Shown: positions 22,968 through 34,528 of the stretch, one piece after another
Numbering within the stretch: the stretch's first letter is position 1
Layout: every line of letters starts with the position of its first letter
From: Typhlomys cinereus
Lineage: Eukaryota; Chordata; Mammalia; Rodentia; Platacanthomyidae
Length of the DNA stretch: 64,000 nt
Reading direction: 5' to 3'
NCBI GenBank assembly: GCA_023101885.1
Contig: JALPQD010000408.1
Span: 921,019-985,018 of the forward strand
The notes under the pieces: generated by a model
The model's input: only the letters and a program-made list of their open reading frames with translations
Database searches by the model: none
Told to the model about the DNA's origin: nothing
Program-made: the position numbers and the translations under genes

Positions 22968-23245
22968 GGGGATGGGGAAATATTTCAACAGTTAAAGTGC
23001 TTGTCACACAAGCAAAAAAACAAAAACAAAAAACAGATTTCAGATACACAGATCCCACGTAATACACCAGGCAGCATGGTAGTCCTGCCTGGGAATTCCC
23101 ACACAAGCTGGCCAGCCAGATGAGCCCTCCAGGTAAGCTCTGGGGTCTAGAGGCCGAGAATCAAAATGATGAGGTGATTCCTGGTATCGCCCTTGCTGGG
23201 TCTCCAGGCACCTATGCACTAACATTCCCTCGCGCACATGCACCC
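22968..23245 (+). mobile_element. Diverged tRNA-derived SINE
   Basis: 'aggggatggggaaatatttcaacagttaaag...' is a decayed tRNA-like head. The later part ends in a CA/CG-rich stretch. Family assignment uncertain. Confidence 0.5.
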
Positions 23246-23741
23246 TATCTATACGCAGAATGCAAATGGGAAGTCAGAAGCTAAGTCAGCTGAAGCCTTG
23301 GCACAGCGGCGCCTGTACCTCTGTCCATCACATTCCTAGCAGCTTTCTTCCAAAGCCTTCCCCTTGTTAGAAGCTGCGGTGATGGAATCCGCAGGGCGGA
23401 ACAGGAGCTGGGTGGCTGCCCCACCATAACACGAGGCCTTCATCACGTCTGTGCTGTGCTTTACAGACGGAATCATGATTTCGAATCATTTGTTTCATCT
23501 GGTGCAGGTCAAAAATCTCAAAACAGCACCTTGACGGCACCAGAGAGCAGGGAGACCTAGGGTAAACCCCGAGACCAAAGGACGAGTTACTCTGGGCAGA
23601 CGTTTCTCATCCATCATCTGTCTCCTGTTCTCAGTGCGTTCTGCGCGGTCCCTGGAGCTGTGTGCGGCTCTGGAAGGCAGTGGGGCCCAGCCCCAGCGCG
23701 CATTATGACCTGAGCATTGTTAGGCACCACACCCAAAGCCT

Positions 23742-23742
23742 G

Positions 23743-23806
<64 letters not shown>
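23742..23806. repeat. (CA)n microsatellite
   Basis: About 64 bp of CA repeats with one CATA interruption. The preceding 23246-23741 holds no recognised gene. Confidence 0.95.
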
Positions 23807-23809
<3 letters not shown>

Positions 23810-23894
23810 TTTTCATATAGTGACATTTCCTCATAGGGTCTTGTGACATCATCACACTTGCCGGTTCTTTCTTATATTCAAGTATTTCTCCTCG

Positions 23895-24150
23895 GGCTGT
23901 ACAAATGGCTCAGTGGTTAAAACTTTGCCTCACAAGCAAAAGGACCCAAGTTCAGATTCCCAGATCCCAGGGTATGTAACAGTCTCCAATTTTGGCTCCA
24001 GAGGGCAGAGCCTGGGAAATCAGAGCAAAGCAGGAAGGAGGTAGAGCAATCCAGGATGAGTCCTGAAATCACCCTTGCGCCTGCACAGGCACACACACTC
24101 AAATACCCTTTGGTTCACACACATATAAATATAAATAAACAAACAACAGC
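23895..24150 (+). mobile_element. SINE family A
   Basis: The head 'gggctgtacaaatggctcag' and the family body are present, with a CA-rich end and an AT-rich tail. Confidence 0.8.
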
Positions 24151-24209
24151 AATGATAATAATGGAAATAAAACATTTTCTTAGGGATAAATAACATCTTA
24201 AAAAAACAG

Positions 24210-24417
24210 ATTTTGGGGTTGAAGAGGTGGCTCAGGGGTTAAGCCTCTGCCTTGCAGATGGAAGGTCCTGAGTTCGGATCCCAGATCCCACGTATAGACG
24301 CCAGGCAGAAGGGGGGGGTGGGACCTGGGGCTGGCTTCTGGTCCTGGTGGGTGGAGCCTGTGAATCCCGGGGCAGAGTAAACAAGGAAGAGGTGGAGGCG
24401 TCCATGGTGGTTCCGGA

Positions 24418-24464
<47 letters not shown>

Positions 24465-24482
24465 TGAATTAAAAAAAAATTA
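24210..24482 (+). mobile_element. Young SINE family B with (CA)n tail
   Basis: Family B head and body, then a (CA)n run at 24421-24463 in place of the usual 'cgtccgtggttctac' segment, then 'aattgaatt' and an A-rich end. Confidence 0.88.
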
Positions 24483-24972
24483 AAAATAAAACAGGTTTTA
24501 TCAGAGCAGAAGAGCTTCGGTTTCCTCTGCATTGTATTTTCCTCCATCTTTAATAGCAGTTTAGATGTTAATCTGAATATAGTAGAAGGTTCTGGAAGCA
24601 CCGCAGGAGCCTGAGCCCAGTGGTGCAGTCATTACAGGGCCACTTTAAAGCCCCCTACTTACCCTCACTGCTGGCACTCTTGCTGCTGGCACTCTTTCTA
24701 CATTTCCACTCCGTGGGCAACCCTGAAGGTTCTTAACAGCTTTTAATTAGCACACTCTTTCCCCCCATGGTTTGACCTAAAGTAGAAAAGAAAAATCTTA
24801 CTTAGCTTTACTGTGACTTGTTTAGTTTCCCAAAGTAGTTGTGTGAGAAAGAATGACTTTTTACAATTTTCAATTTGTTGTAAACTGGTAATTTTTGTAC
24901 TATAAGAAGTATGATCTATTAGAATCTCTTTTTTACTTTATCTTATTTATTATTATTATTATTATTCTTTTT

Positions 24973-25156
24973 TGTGACAGGCCTGCCTCCCAGTGTAGCC
25001 AGGGATGACTTTGAACTTCCCATCCTCCTGTCACTACCTTCTGAGGGCTGGGATTACAAACATGAACTGGCATCCCGTGCACCCCCATGCCCACACATGG
25101 TGCGGGCGAGCTGCCTGCTAGGTAAGCAATCTGTCAACTGAGCCACACCTCAACCC
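24973..25156 (-). mobile_element. B1/B4-like SINE
   Basis: Antisense B1 pattern ('gtgacaggcctgcctcccag', 'gctgggattacaaacatgaa') followed by an antisense tRNA-like end ('caactgagccacacctcaac'). The preceding 24483-24972 shows no gene. Confidence 0.6.
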
Positions 25157-25501
25157 TAGAAATGTTATTTGAAAACTAAAACACAAAATAAACTTAAGAC
25201 AGTATTTGATAATTCAAGTTTATTTTTATATTTAGTGAACACAGAGTTGTTCTGTAATGTTGCCCTCAAAGTCTAATGCCACTTCCCGACACCTCCCTGT
25301 CCCTCTTCCCTGGAGCCACCCCGGAGTGTGGACTGTGTTCAGAGAATGCTACATTCATTACTGATCCCAACTTTACTCGTTTTGACTTTGGAATCTTGAA
25401 CCCAAACATTTCACCCTCACTTCCAAAAACTTGAATACTCTGGCTTGTGTTTAAAAATCCTCCACCGTGTGCTCCAAACTTGCTTGGAAAAGTCAGTTTG
25501 A

Positions 25502-25630
25502 GGGACTGGGGAAGGAGCGCACTTTGCTAGAGTGCTTTCCTAGCATGCACCAAGCCCTAGGTTTCCAGTACCGCATAAACCGTTCTTGGTAGTGCATGGA
25601 TGCAATCCCACACTGGGGAGATGGAGGCCC
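25502..25630 (+). mobile_element. ID + B1 composite SINE
   Basis: 'ggactggggaaggagcgcac' and 'caccaagccctaggtttcca' form an ID-like left part; 'tggtagtgcatggatgcaat' begins a B1-like right part. It is followed by a family A-like tail ('tggccctccacagggacaca'). Confidence 0.55.
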
Positions 25631-25852
25631 TTGGCCCTCCACAGGGACACATGGTGCCCTCTGACACACACACGTGTGCGCGCGCACTCGAGCACACACA
25701 TACACGTAGAGTCCACTACCCATAGCGTGGAGTGTCTCCACCCACTCACACACTCATTCACACAATTGCACAGCCCGACTGCACAGCCCGCTGCGAAGAC
25801 GAAGAAAGGTAGGTTCCGCCATCCCCACCTCTGTCTTAATTTCCCCACCTCT

Positions 25853-26177
25853 GTCTCAATTCCCCAGAGACTCTGCCACAGGACGGAAACCTTCTGTCAG
25901 AAGCAAATCTCGGTTTATTGGGGGGTAACAAAACAGCTTATATAGACAAAAAACCACAAAGCACCAAATAGGTACCCAATTGTGTCAAAGGTCAACACAT
26001 CCTTCAGGTGCTAGTGGTCAAGTCCAATGTCACTCAGCACAGAGGGCAGGTCAGTACCTGAAAGCCAATTAGGGCTCTCTGTAATGTGATCAGGGTTATG
26101 CCCAGAACACTAGCCCTCAGCGCCATCTTTAGTCCCATGTGCTCGGCCATGTCCTGGGGCAAATCCTGGGTGGGCCC

Positions 26178-26178
<1 letters not shown>
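25853..26178 (-). mobile_element. Solo LTR (retroviral class not assigned)
   Basis: On the minus strand it starts TGTTGGGCCCACCCAGG (right end at 26178). It contains a TATA-like TATATAAG (about 25938-25946, antisense) and an AATAAA (antisense TTTATT near 25914). TG...CA ends are plausible, but I could not fix a target duplication because the right flank is a (CA)n run (26180-26222). Confidence 0.6.
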
Positions 26179-26227
<49 letters not shown>

Positions 26228-26559
26228 ATAAATAAATAACATTTTAAAAAAACGGGAAAAGTTTACACATCAAATTCCAGAACCACTGAGTACATTAAAC
26301 AGCCTGAACTGTCTTTCTGAGGCATTACAAGAAAAGAACTAGATGGGGTATTCAGGGTAACCAGCATGGCAACCTGAACTCTGTGACATGTCTTCCCACA
26401 TTGTAGATAATTTCACGTAGGGTGACAACTAGAACCCAGAACCTTGATACCTTGAATGCCACTAGCCTGAGTGTAAACTAAGGTGCTTTCCACAGCTGTC
26501 CAGAGTTGTGGGACAGAAGAACAAATCAGCTGCTGTTATGGTCTTACCTTAAGGGTTTT

Positions 26560-26593
26560 TTTAATTTTATTTATTGTGTATGTGTGTGTGTGT

Positions 26594-26628
<35 letters not shown>

Positions 26629-26866
26629 TCAAAGGGAACTGTATTTCCCTGTGGAGGACCAAGAGTGACTTCAGGAATCATCCTGGATTGCTTCCACCTG
26701 CTTTTTGCTTTGCTCTGGGATTTCACAGGCTCTGACCACCAGAGTCAAAAGTGCAGACCACCACTGTTTCATCCTGGCTTTTTTTTTAATGTAGGACCTG
26801 GGATCCGGACTCAGGACCTTCTGCTTTTGAGGCAAAGTCTTAACCTCTGAGCCATCTCTCCAGCCC
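26560..26866 (-). mobile_element. SINE family A with (GA)n
   Basis: The head is at the right end ('tgagccatctctccagcccc'). The tail has (GT)n followed by a (GA)n run at about 26595-26627. Confidence 0.85.
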
Positions 26867-27085
26867 CCTTCCTTACCTTAAGTTTTGAGGGGTTATTTAA
26901 ATGGAAATTTTATTATGTCTTTAGAAGCCATATGGAGAATTCTGAGTGAAAGTTAGTAACAATCAAGATTCATAACTTAATTTTGATTATTTGCTATGGT
27001 TTTGCTGTGAAGACTACGCTGGTCTCCAACCTGCAGTTTGCCTCCCTAATTCAGGGATTACAAGTGTGAGCGATCACATTTGTAT

Positions 27086-27087
<2 letters not shown>

Positions 27088-27124
<37 letters not shown>
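27088..27124. repeat. (GT)n microsatellite
   Basis: A perfect GT run of about 36 bp inside a decayed antisense SINE (about 27030-27258). Confidence 0.95.
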
Positions 27125-27127
<3 letters not shown>

Positions 27128-27262
27128 GGGGGAGCAGGGTACTCTCAGAGAACAACATACAGGAGTCGACTCTCTTCTTCCACCATATGTGTTCTAGAGA
27201 TTGAAGTCAGGTCACCAGGATTAGTGACCTTTACCTATGAGTCATGCTGCAGGGCCTGATCT

Positions 27263-27400
27263 TTTTTCTTCCTGAGACAGGATCTCAAGTAGCCAAGCCT
27301 GGCCTTGCACTGTGACGTAATTAAGGATTACCTTGAACTCCTGTTACCGCCTACTCTTCCTCCCAAGTGCTAGATTACAGGTGTAGCCAGCATTCCCCCG
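27263..27400 (-). mobile_element. B1-like SINE
   Basis: Antisense B1: 'cctgagacaggatctcaagt', 'ttaccttgaactcctgttac', 'agtgctagattacaggtgta'. Stretch 27400-28000 shows no gene. Confidence 0.7.
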
Positions 27401-28009
27401 ATTTTATCTTATCAAACATGCCTGCATTCTACAACTAGGATACACGCCCAGCCCAGAAGCCAACTTTACTGCTGGCTGGTTTATAAACATTACCTTTGAA
27501 AGGCTCAGTCTTGCCGGATGCGATGCACATGCCCGTGAAGCCATCACAATCCAGATTCAGGCATTTCCATCATCATCTCCTTCTATCCTGCACCTTGGGC
27601 GACCACTGTACTTGTCAATCTTAGTCAGTTTTGCACTTTTCTTTCATTCACTGATCCATGTTCCTGGATGGACATCAGTGTGTTTACCCTTCACACTGCG
27701 GTGTGATCCTCCAGCCCAATCCTGTGGATGTTTCTGGTCACTGTGAACACTGGGAATGAGCCTTGAGAAGCTCACCAGAGAAGAATGACGGCTATGCAGT
27801 GGTGAGTGTTTAGCTACAGACCCATGTTTCCAATTCCAGTATCACCTCTCTTACCTTTGAGCCAAGGAAAACTAGTTCCTTGTTCTTAGACATGACCTAG
27901 ACTTTCCTGCCTCTGTGCCCGTCTCCATGCTATTTCTCAGCTCAAAATGTCCATTTCAGAGAGAATAGCTCCTCTTAGGCAGTTTTAGAACAGAGGAGCT
28001 GTGCTGGCA

Positions 28010-28782
28010 GGTCTTTGAAGGTTTTCCAAGGACAACTCTCACTGATGGGATTACCCTGAAGAAACAAACCTTGCTAACCTGGAAGAACTGGTTCTAATGG
28101 TCTGGTCTTCGAAGTTCATTCCCTCACTGCTGGGATTACCCTGAAGAACGCGCCCTATTAATCTGTAGGAACTGATTCTAGTCCACCACACAGATAAAAT
28201 CACCACCTTCCCCCAGTCTTTTGTTTATAAGGATATGGAGATTAACTCTCCATTGCAAATGAACTTAAATTCCTCAAAACAAACAGCTCTACTAAGAGAT
28301 TGATCACAAGACCATCTGGGTTGAGCCCCAATATGAACAGACCAACGAGATGTAGGAGACCAAATGCTCCAATCGGGTTTGCAGAAACTGGAACTAACCA
28401 ATGAGGAAAAGCCACTTTTCCCAGGCCTGCCTAACCCTATAAATAACCCTGACCCTGGCAGCCATCTTTGGCTAAGGCCCTTGCCCTTCATGGGCTTCCT
28501 TGCCCCTTATTGGACTCCATGTCTGGAGTCTGTGAGTTCTTTTCTTTTCTCTCTCTCCTCCGGTCCTCATATGCTGCTTATCCACTTGAATCCCCAGACA
28601 CAAGAAAGCAACATTTTGGAACAGCCATCAGATAGTTCTTTACCCCTTGAGGAATCCATGAGTTCCATTCTTTCTCTCATCTAATATAATCTACCTTAAT
28701 CCTCTACACGTGTTCTGGCTTCAATCTTCTTTGATTGCCGAATACAAGAACCTGGAGATATAAAACCCAGAGATCTGCAACA
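28010..28782 (+). mobile_element. LTR of an ERV with primer-site-like flank
   Basis: It contains a CCAAT motif (accaatgaggaaaagc near 28396), a TATA-like 'ctataaataacc' near 28437, and ends 'gatctgcaaca' at 28782, followed by 'ttttggtgagccaagg', which has the TGG start of a primer-binding site. Two homologous LTRs lie at 44528-45621. The 5' part has an 85-bp direct repeat (28036-28192) in the expected U3 position. No coding remnant is seen downstream, and 28783-29841 shows nothing I recognise. Confidence 0.65.
28036..28192 (+). repeat. 85-bp direct repeat in the U3-like part of an LTR
   Basis: Two copies starting 'ctcactg(a/c)tgggattacc' at 28038 and 28123, both continuing 'ctgaagaa' and later 'aactg(g)ttcta'. 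Direct repeats in U3 are typical retroviral enhancers; that role is inferred here. Confidence 0.65.
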
Positions 28783-29841
28783 TTTTGGTGAGCCAAGGAA
28801 ACCCATAGCTTTTAGTGATACTCTTTTTTAAAATTCATTTATTTTTCTAGTTTTACAAACATATTGAGTACTTAGCCCTGCTTCCCCCCATTTCCTTCTC
28901 CCTTGCCTTCATCAATTCATCCCACTTCCACCCTCCTGCCTGGCCACTTCTATGGATCCCAGAGTTCCCTGTGGCTCTACATGAAAGACGCTCATCACTG
29001 TCTTCTGTGATCAAGGTGTTACTCAAAGGGTGCCAAGACAGCCACTTGTCTGCTCCCCCAAATAACTTCCCTTCATGGATCTGCACTCATGACTGAAATT
29101 CCACTGTTAATACAAAACACAGCTCTTACCTCAAAGGGGGTAAGAGATCATTCTGGAACCAAATATGTGTGACCAAGGCTCAGGAGCATGCATTCAGGTT
29201 GCCCCAAACAGCATACTCTAGTGTGAAAACCATCTTGTAAAGTTTTTATAATTACAAAACAGTCATGAATCAAGTAGCAGGTTATTGTCAAACTCAAAAT
29301 TTCTGCTGTAAGTTTCAGATGTTATCTGACAACATTCCTCACCTTTGAGTTGGTGGAAGCTAGCAATCATTTAAGTTAATTCATTCCAAAAGGTTTCAGG
29401 CTGTAGGGACAAGGATGTTAGGTCAGACTCACTGGGGGGAAATGAACAGCCACTAAGAAGTAAAGATAGCCCAAGGTCGTTTTTTCTGCAGCATTTCAAC
29501 TCTCTACGAACACAGAAGTTGTAATCACTTTATCAGCCTTGTAGAATCTTTAACATCTAATTGTGATGTGTTTATGGTTTTGTGGAGGGGAGGGGAAGGG
29601 AGTGTGTGTGTGGGGGAAGACTTCAAATTCACACATTAAATATCTAACATAGGTCTGATCAATGCCTGTATCATGATAAAAACAAGAAACAACAGGTCTT
29701 CCTTATGTATCTCTGACAAACTAATCTTGTAGAAAAGAAGGAATCTGAATCTTGTCAACATCTAAATACCAAATTAATTCTAAGAAAATGCTTCACCTAC
29801 CTGACCTTGGGATCAATAAAGTCCTAACTGGAGATTCAAAG

Positions 29842-30235
29842 TGTTGGAACCGAAGTTCCTTCAGGCCCCTTACCCAGACCCCGAAGGAGACACGAGAACC
29901 ACTAGATTGCTGTAAAGACATGAGGCAAGATTTATTAAACTGGCGCGTGCCAGGTCCGTCTCCCTGCTCAAGCAAAAGAGAACGGCCCCGACTGAATTTG
30001 GGGCAGGGTTTTTATCCACTACACACAGGGAGGTTGAGTCACAGATGTTCCAGGCGGTTCCCGGCACGCCCAGGGGGAGAAGTTCAAAGAAGTCCAAAAG
30101 GTGAGATATGCAGGCAGGCTCTGGTCAGCCCACCCGCGGTGAGTTGGTGCCTGCAGGAGAGTTTGCCGCTTGCTGGAGATTTGAATTTTTCGCTGGTGGG
30201 AACTTGGGCTTTACAGCGGGAACCTGAGTTCCACA
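29842..30235 (-). repeat. 3' LTR of the VL30-like provirus
   Basis: 394 bp, starting TGTGGAACTC and ending GGTTCCAACA in RNA sense, so it has TG...CA ends with a short inverted repeat. TATA-like GATAAAAACC lies at about 30007-30016 and AATAAA is antisense to 29931-29936. Confidence 0.93.
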
Positions 30236-30253
30236 TTCCCCCCTTTTCTTTTG
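30236..30253 (-). other. Polypurine tract
   Basis: In RNA sense the sequence immediately before the 3' LTR is AAAAGAAAAGGGGGGAA, an uninterrupted purine run that would prime plus-strand DNA synthesis. Confidence 0.88.
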
Positions 30254-32686
30254 GCGGAATTTTTAATCTTAAAAAATATAGTTAGAGGGGAGACAGGGGA
30301 GGCCGAGCCAACTATATGGGAACTGGGGTGACGACCGCTCTAACTTCTTCCTGCTGGAAAGGGTCGGTGTCCTGGGGTCGTGATGGCTCGGCCTCTTGTC
30401 TCTAATGCGGCGCAGAGTCCTCCTTTTTTATTCAGGAAAATAAAGCAACATAAGTCTTTTTCTTTTGGGGGACCAAAAGGGATGTAGCACCATTTCTCTG
30501 ATCTAGCTGAAAAGTCAGCATTGATTAGCTAATGGAGCTGCTCTGGAGCCACACCTGGAGTTTTGCTGTTTTTCTTAGTTTACTTCTTAAGTTTGCCATT
30601 GCTTTTTCTCTCTGTCAAGCACTGAGTTTAACTTTAGGCAACCTTTTAGTACAAGGGAAAAACTTTATTAAACTTTTTGCCGATCTATGTCTCTGGTTTT
30701 AACTCTACAGCACAAACTGTCTTTCTTGGGTGCCTCAGGCCAGAGCTGCAGCCTCGAGACCAGGGCTCCCCTGGATCAGGTGAGGCAAGGAGTCAGCAGA
30801 ATGGAGAACAAAAACAACTCTCTTGGACCCGTTTACTGTATCCCAATGCTTGAGGATAATGGCACTTAACAGAAATATTCTCTCAATATTTGCAAATCTA
30901 GCCAGTCTATAATGCTGCACCAGATAGCCAAGAGGCTGAGCCCACATACTTGTAATAGAGACTGCATTTCTCTTCTAATACCTATGGTGCGTCTAAAACC
31001 AGAGCCACGTGGATGACTTTATAACAGTGCTAAACTATTTTATTCTACTAAGCCTAATCCTTGAATATTCGGGCACTCAGGCATGTAAACAAAGGAATGA
31101 CTAAAAAAGCATCACTATTAAGCATATAAGGAATCTCAGTAGTTACTTTGTGAGTGCAATGAGCCTGTCATTTTCTTGATCTTAAACATTTTAGTAAAAT
31201 CAAAAGTTGACAAAAGCCTAGGAAGGAAGTTGAGCACTAGAATTTTGTGCCCCCTAGTCCATTAACATAGAAACAAAGAGGCTTCCCATTTGCATGTTAA
31301 ACCCAAGGTTTCTCACGAGATGCTCAACCTGGCACTTTTGGGCTTCCTTTTGCTGGATATCAGTGGCAAACTCCTTTTTCCCATCGGAGGGAAGCTAGGA
31401 GCTTCAGGCCATTTCATTGATCTCCACCGGGGTGTTCGACCCCTGGGCCCTGGGGTTCAGGGGGCAATCTTCCTCCAGTGGAAATTCCCATAGTTGGGAC
31501 ATAGGCCACATGAAAGCTTCCTGTGCTCACAACAGTCTCAAAGCGCCCAGTCTGGTCATATTCGAAGCATCTTTTTCCATCTTTCCCCTGTCGGGAGGGG
31601 TCCTGGGTTGATCTGCTTGGGGTGCCTGTTTAACCTATCCCCTAAGGCAAATGTCAAGTTCTGATTTCTTTGCTTTCTGGTTCTTTCTCTTTCTTTTATA
31701 CTAAGTCCTAGGTCACCTGTCCTATTTTTAAAGTCCTAGGACAAACAGAAACAAAGGATTCTACCTCTAAGACAGAAATGAAAGCTTCCTGATGGTGCCA
31801 ACCTCTCCCTTACAGATGATGGGGACCTATTTCCCTCAACAGATGAGAGCCCTGTTGTCCTCCACATGAGAGTTTACTTCCTCCTGACAGATGAGGACTT
31901 TGGCTGACATGGAAGCTAAATGAAATTCCTGTCTGTTTCACCTTAGTCTTGAGGGCATTGAGAGGCAAAGCTTTTCCTGAGTTACTAGCTGGTATTTTTG
32001 GTCCAGCTCTATAGTCTCTCAACTTTCTGGCATTTGTTTGTCTAGTTGGATGGTATTATAATTTAAAGATCTTTCTGGGACCATCTCTTGTCTAAGATGT
32101 ATACAGGGCATGTCTGAGAATATGCTATGACTTGACCTTCTTTTAGGTCGGTAGAACTAAGCATTCACAATTTCTAGATAGTCCCTGGACACAGGAAGGG
32201 GAAATCTTTCTCTTTTGGCTTCAATTAGTGAACCTGGACTTGAGGAAAGGACGCGTGGCTTAGCAGAGTTCTGATAATCACTATACACAGTGTTGTCAGC
32301 AAAGACATCCATTGACACTGCCCATGGTGTGGTCCCGGGAGGCCAGCACTCCACCCAATGCCACCAGAGCCCCACCCGATGACACTAAAAGGGGCGAGTC
32401 CATGGTCCACACATGCCTGAAGCTTCCTGTATTCCCTATGCTATTTAAACAGCATGGTCATTGTCTCAGACATGAAGCATTTTCCTTACAGGGCAAACAT
32501 TTTTAGGAATTTCCTTTCATTGATTAACAAGAGCTAAAGTTACATTGATCCCCACCACACGGCGCAGACAGACAAAGGATGGGAATCCCTCCAGGAGAGA
32601 TCATTCAAGCGCCAGCCTGGCCACACTCTTTGCAGAGTCATGGGTGATAACTTAGCCATAGTGGGTTCAGCTATTTCGTGACTTGC

Positions 32687-32706
32687 GATCGGATTCTAAT
32701 CCGATC
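32687..32706. repeat. Near-perfect palindrome inside the provirus
   Basis: GATCGGATT and AATCCGATC are separated by two bases. An outer pair (gtggg at 32662 / cccac at 32706) could extend it into a longer stem. Function unknown. Confidence 0.7.
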
Positions 32707-34208
32707 CCACCCTAGACCATATGTTATCACCATGGAAACGCAGAACTGGCCCAATCGAATCCCGTGGCTTTAAGAGATCTTAGGGATCTCGCCGTGGGAC
32801 TACAAACTCGAGCACAGAGGTGTTACAGGTTTCCCACCTCAGGCCGACATTCACTCACACATTCATACAGAGGTCAAAACATTCCCTCCCTCATTTTGCA
32901 GGTGCCCTTTTCCTCCCCCTCCAGGAGAGGCCTGTTCCAAAAGGTGAGCAGAGGTTGGTCTAGCACAGTCTCTTTTACCATAAAGTCCAAGATTTAGAGA
33001 AACTCCCTAGTTGGCCTTGAGTCTGTTCCAAGCTGCAGCTGAGGCGGGGCCTCGGTTCCTCCTGTTGGTCTGATGCTGAGCAGAACCCTGCTCTTTGGGA
33101 ACCCATTTCCCAGGGAGCAGATGAGGGCCCTGTTAGGGCTGCTGTCTTATTTAGTCAAAACAAGCAATTGAAATACATTTGAATACATGAAGCTTAATTC
33201 TTAATTTCTAATTTTTGAGGCTCAATGCCTTTTCTTTTAGGACATTTCCTTTAACCATCATCTCTAATATTTAGTCTTCTCATAAACCTAACATTCCACA
33301 AACTTTCACAACATTTCACAAACCTTCACCATATACTTTAACAATTTTTTTTAAGTAATAAACCTCCTGCACATAAAACCTTCTTTTAAACCTCTTGCAC
33401 ATCTAACTACCATACCTATTTTCTTTCATACTTGATGGTTTTCTGTTGTTTACCCTTTAAAAAATGTCCTTTAAAAGAGGCAATAACAGTAGACCTCATC
33501 TTAAAAATCATTATATCCCAATTAAGTTAGCAAGATTGTAACAGAACACAGGAGTACACCTGGAAATAGGGAATTAGCATACATACCAGGAGAATGAAGA
33601 AATTCCAATGAATTTCTCAGAAATCAGTTTTCCTTTCTGGCTGTTAGATGTGTTGGTATTACACATGGGAAAACAAACTTTTAAAGGAATTACAAAAGTG
33701 ATGTTATTAGATCCTAGGTAAAAACACAATATCATCTTTTGTGAAGCTTCATAGAAATCAAGATAAAACAAAATATTTTAATCAGTACGTACTCAGGCCT
33801 TTTATGTTGTTCTTAAGTGTGCACGTGCGTTTAAATTGAGCATGCCAAATAATAAAGAGTCAAAAAAAAAACCAAGATGTAATTATAAGCGTGCAATAAT
33901 TTGAAATGGTCATACCTTTGTTATTTTGAAACATAAAACACGCATATTATGGAAAATCCAGATAACTGAGCAAATCAAAACACTTAGAGTAACTCTTAAA
34001 ATGAGATCATCATAAACACAGCACAAAAAACGACAGACAGTTCTTCTGGCCCCTCCAGTACAAGGGGGGGCAGGGGCTTTCTTTCCTTAAAACAAACATT
34101 TGCCGCCCTAGGAAGTGGGCCATTCATCAGAACAGAGGGTGGTAAACTTCATCCCCCAGGAGGCCGGCTGGTCTGCAAGGCCGGCCACCCTGAGCGGCAG
34201 AAAACCTG

Positions 34209-34289
34209 CTAGTTTCCTTTCCTGATTTCCCTAACGTCCGTCCCATGGTTGATCGTCAAGTCTAGGGGCGTTGATTGAGTCTGTCCCAT
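34209..34289 (-). pseudogene. Gag start remnant of the provirus
   Basis: A gammaretroviral-type gag initiator (Met-Gly-Gln-Thr, the myristoylation start of matrix) lies at 34289 in minus orientation and runs 26 codons to a stop at 34209-34211. Weak similarity to matrix seems to continue beyond the stop, but in-frame stops interrupt it. The frame also extends upstream without stop to 34607, which is leader, not protein. It is a broken gene. Confidence 0.7.
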
Positions 34290-34418
34290 TATATACTTAA
34301 TTTCTTGAATACAAAAATACCCTAGAAACACAGAAAACGACACAAACACGAACCCAACAATTATCTGCAGCACCCGGTCCTTAAACACTCGCTCGAGCGG
34401 TTTTTCTCCCGGGAAAAA

Positions 34419-34449
34419 AAGAAGAAGAAGAAGAAGAAGAAGAAGAAGC
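34419..34449. repeat. (GAA)n microsatellite in the ERV leader
   Basis: About ten GAA/AAG units; in RNA sense it is a (CUU)n pyrimidine tract about 130 nt upstream of the gag start. Confidence 0.9.
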
Positions 34450-34528
34450 CGGCAACAGAGGAGTCCGGAGGCCCGCTGCAGTTCGGGTACATCCTCCTTC
34501 CCCGAAAAGAAAAGTTTCACCATGAGCT

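Noticed and set aside
30236..34200. Search for pol or env remnants inside the provirus
   Set aside because: I inspected the short minus-strand frames and some translated stretches and saw no reverse transcriptase, integrase or envelope motifs; a profile search could still find decayed traces.
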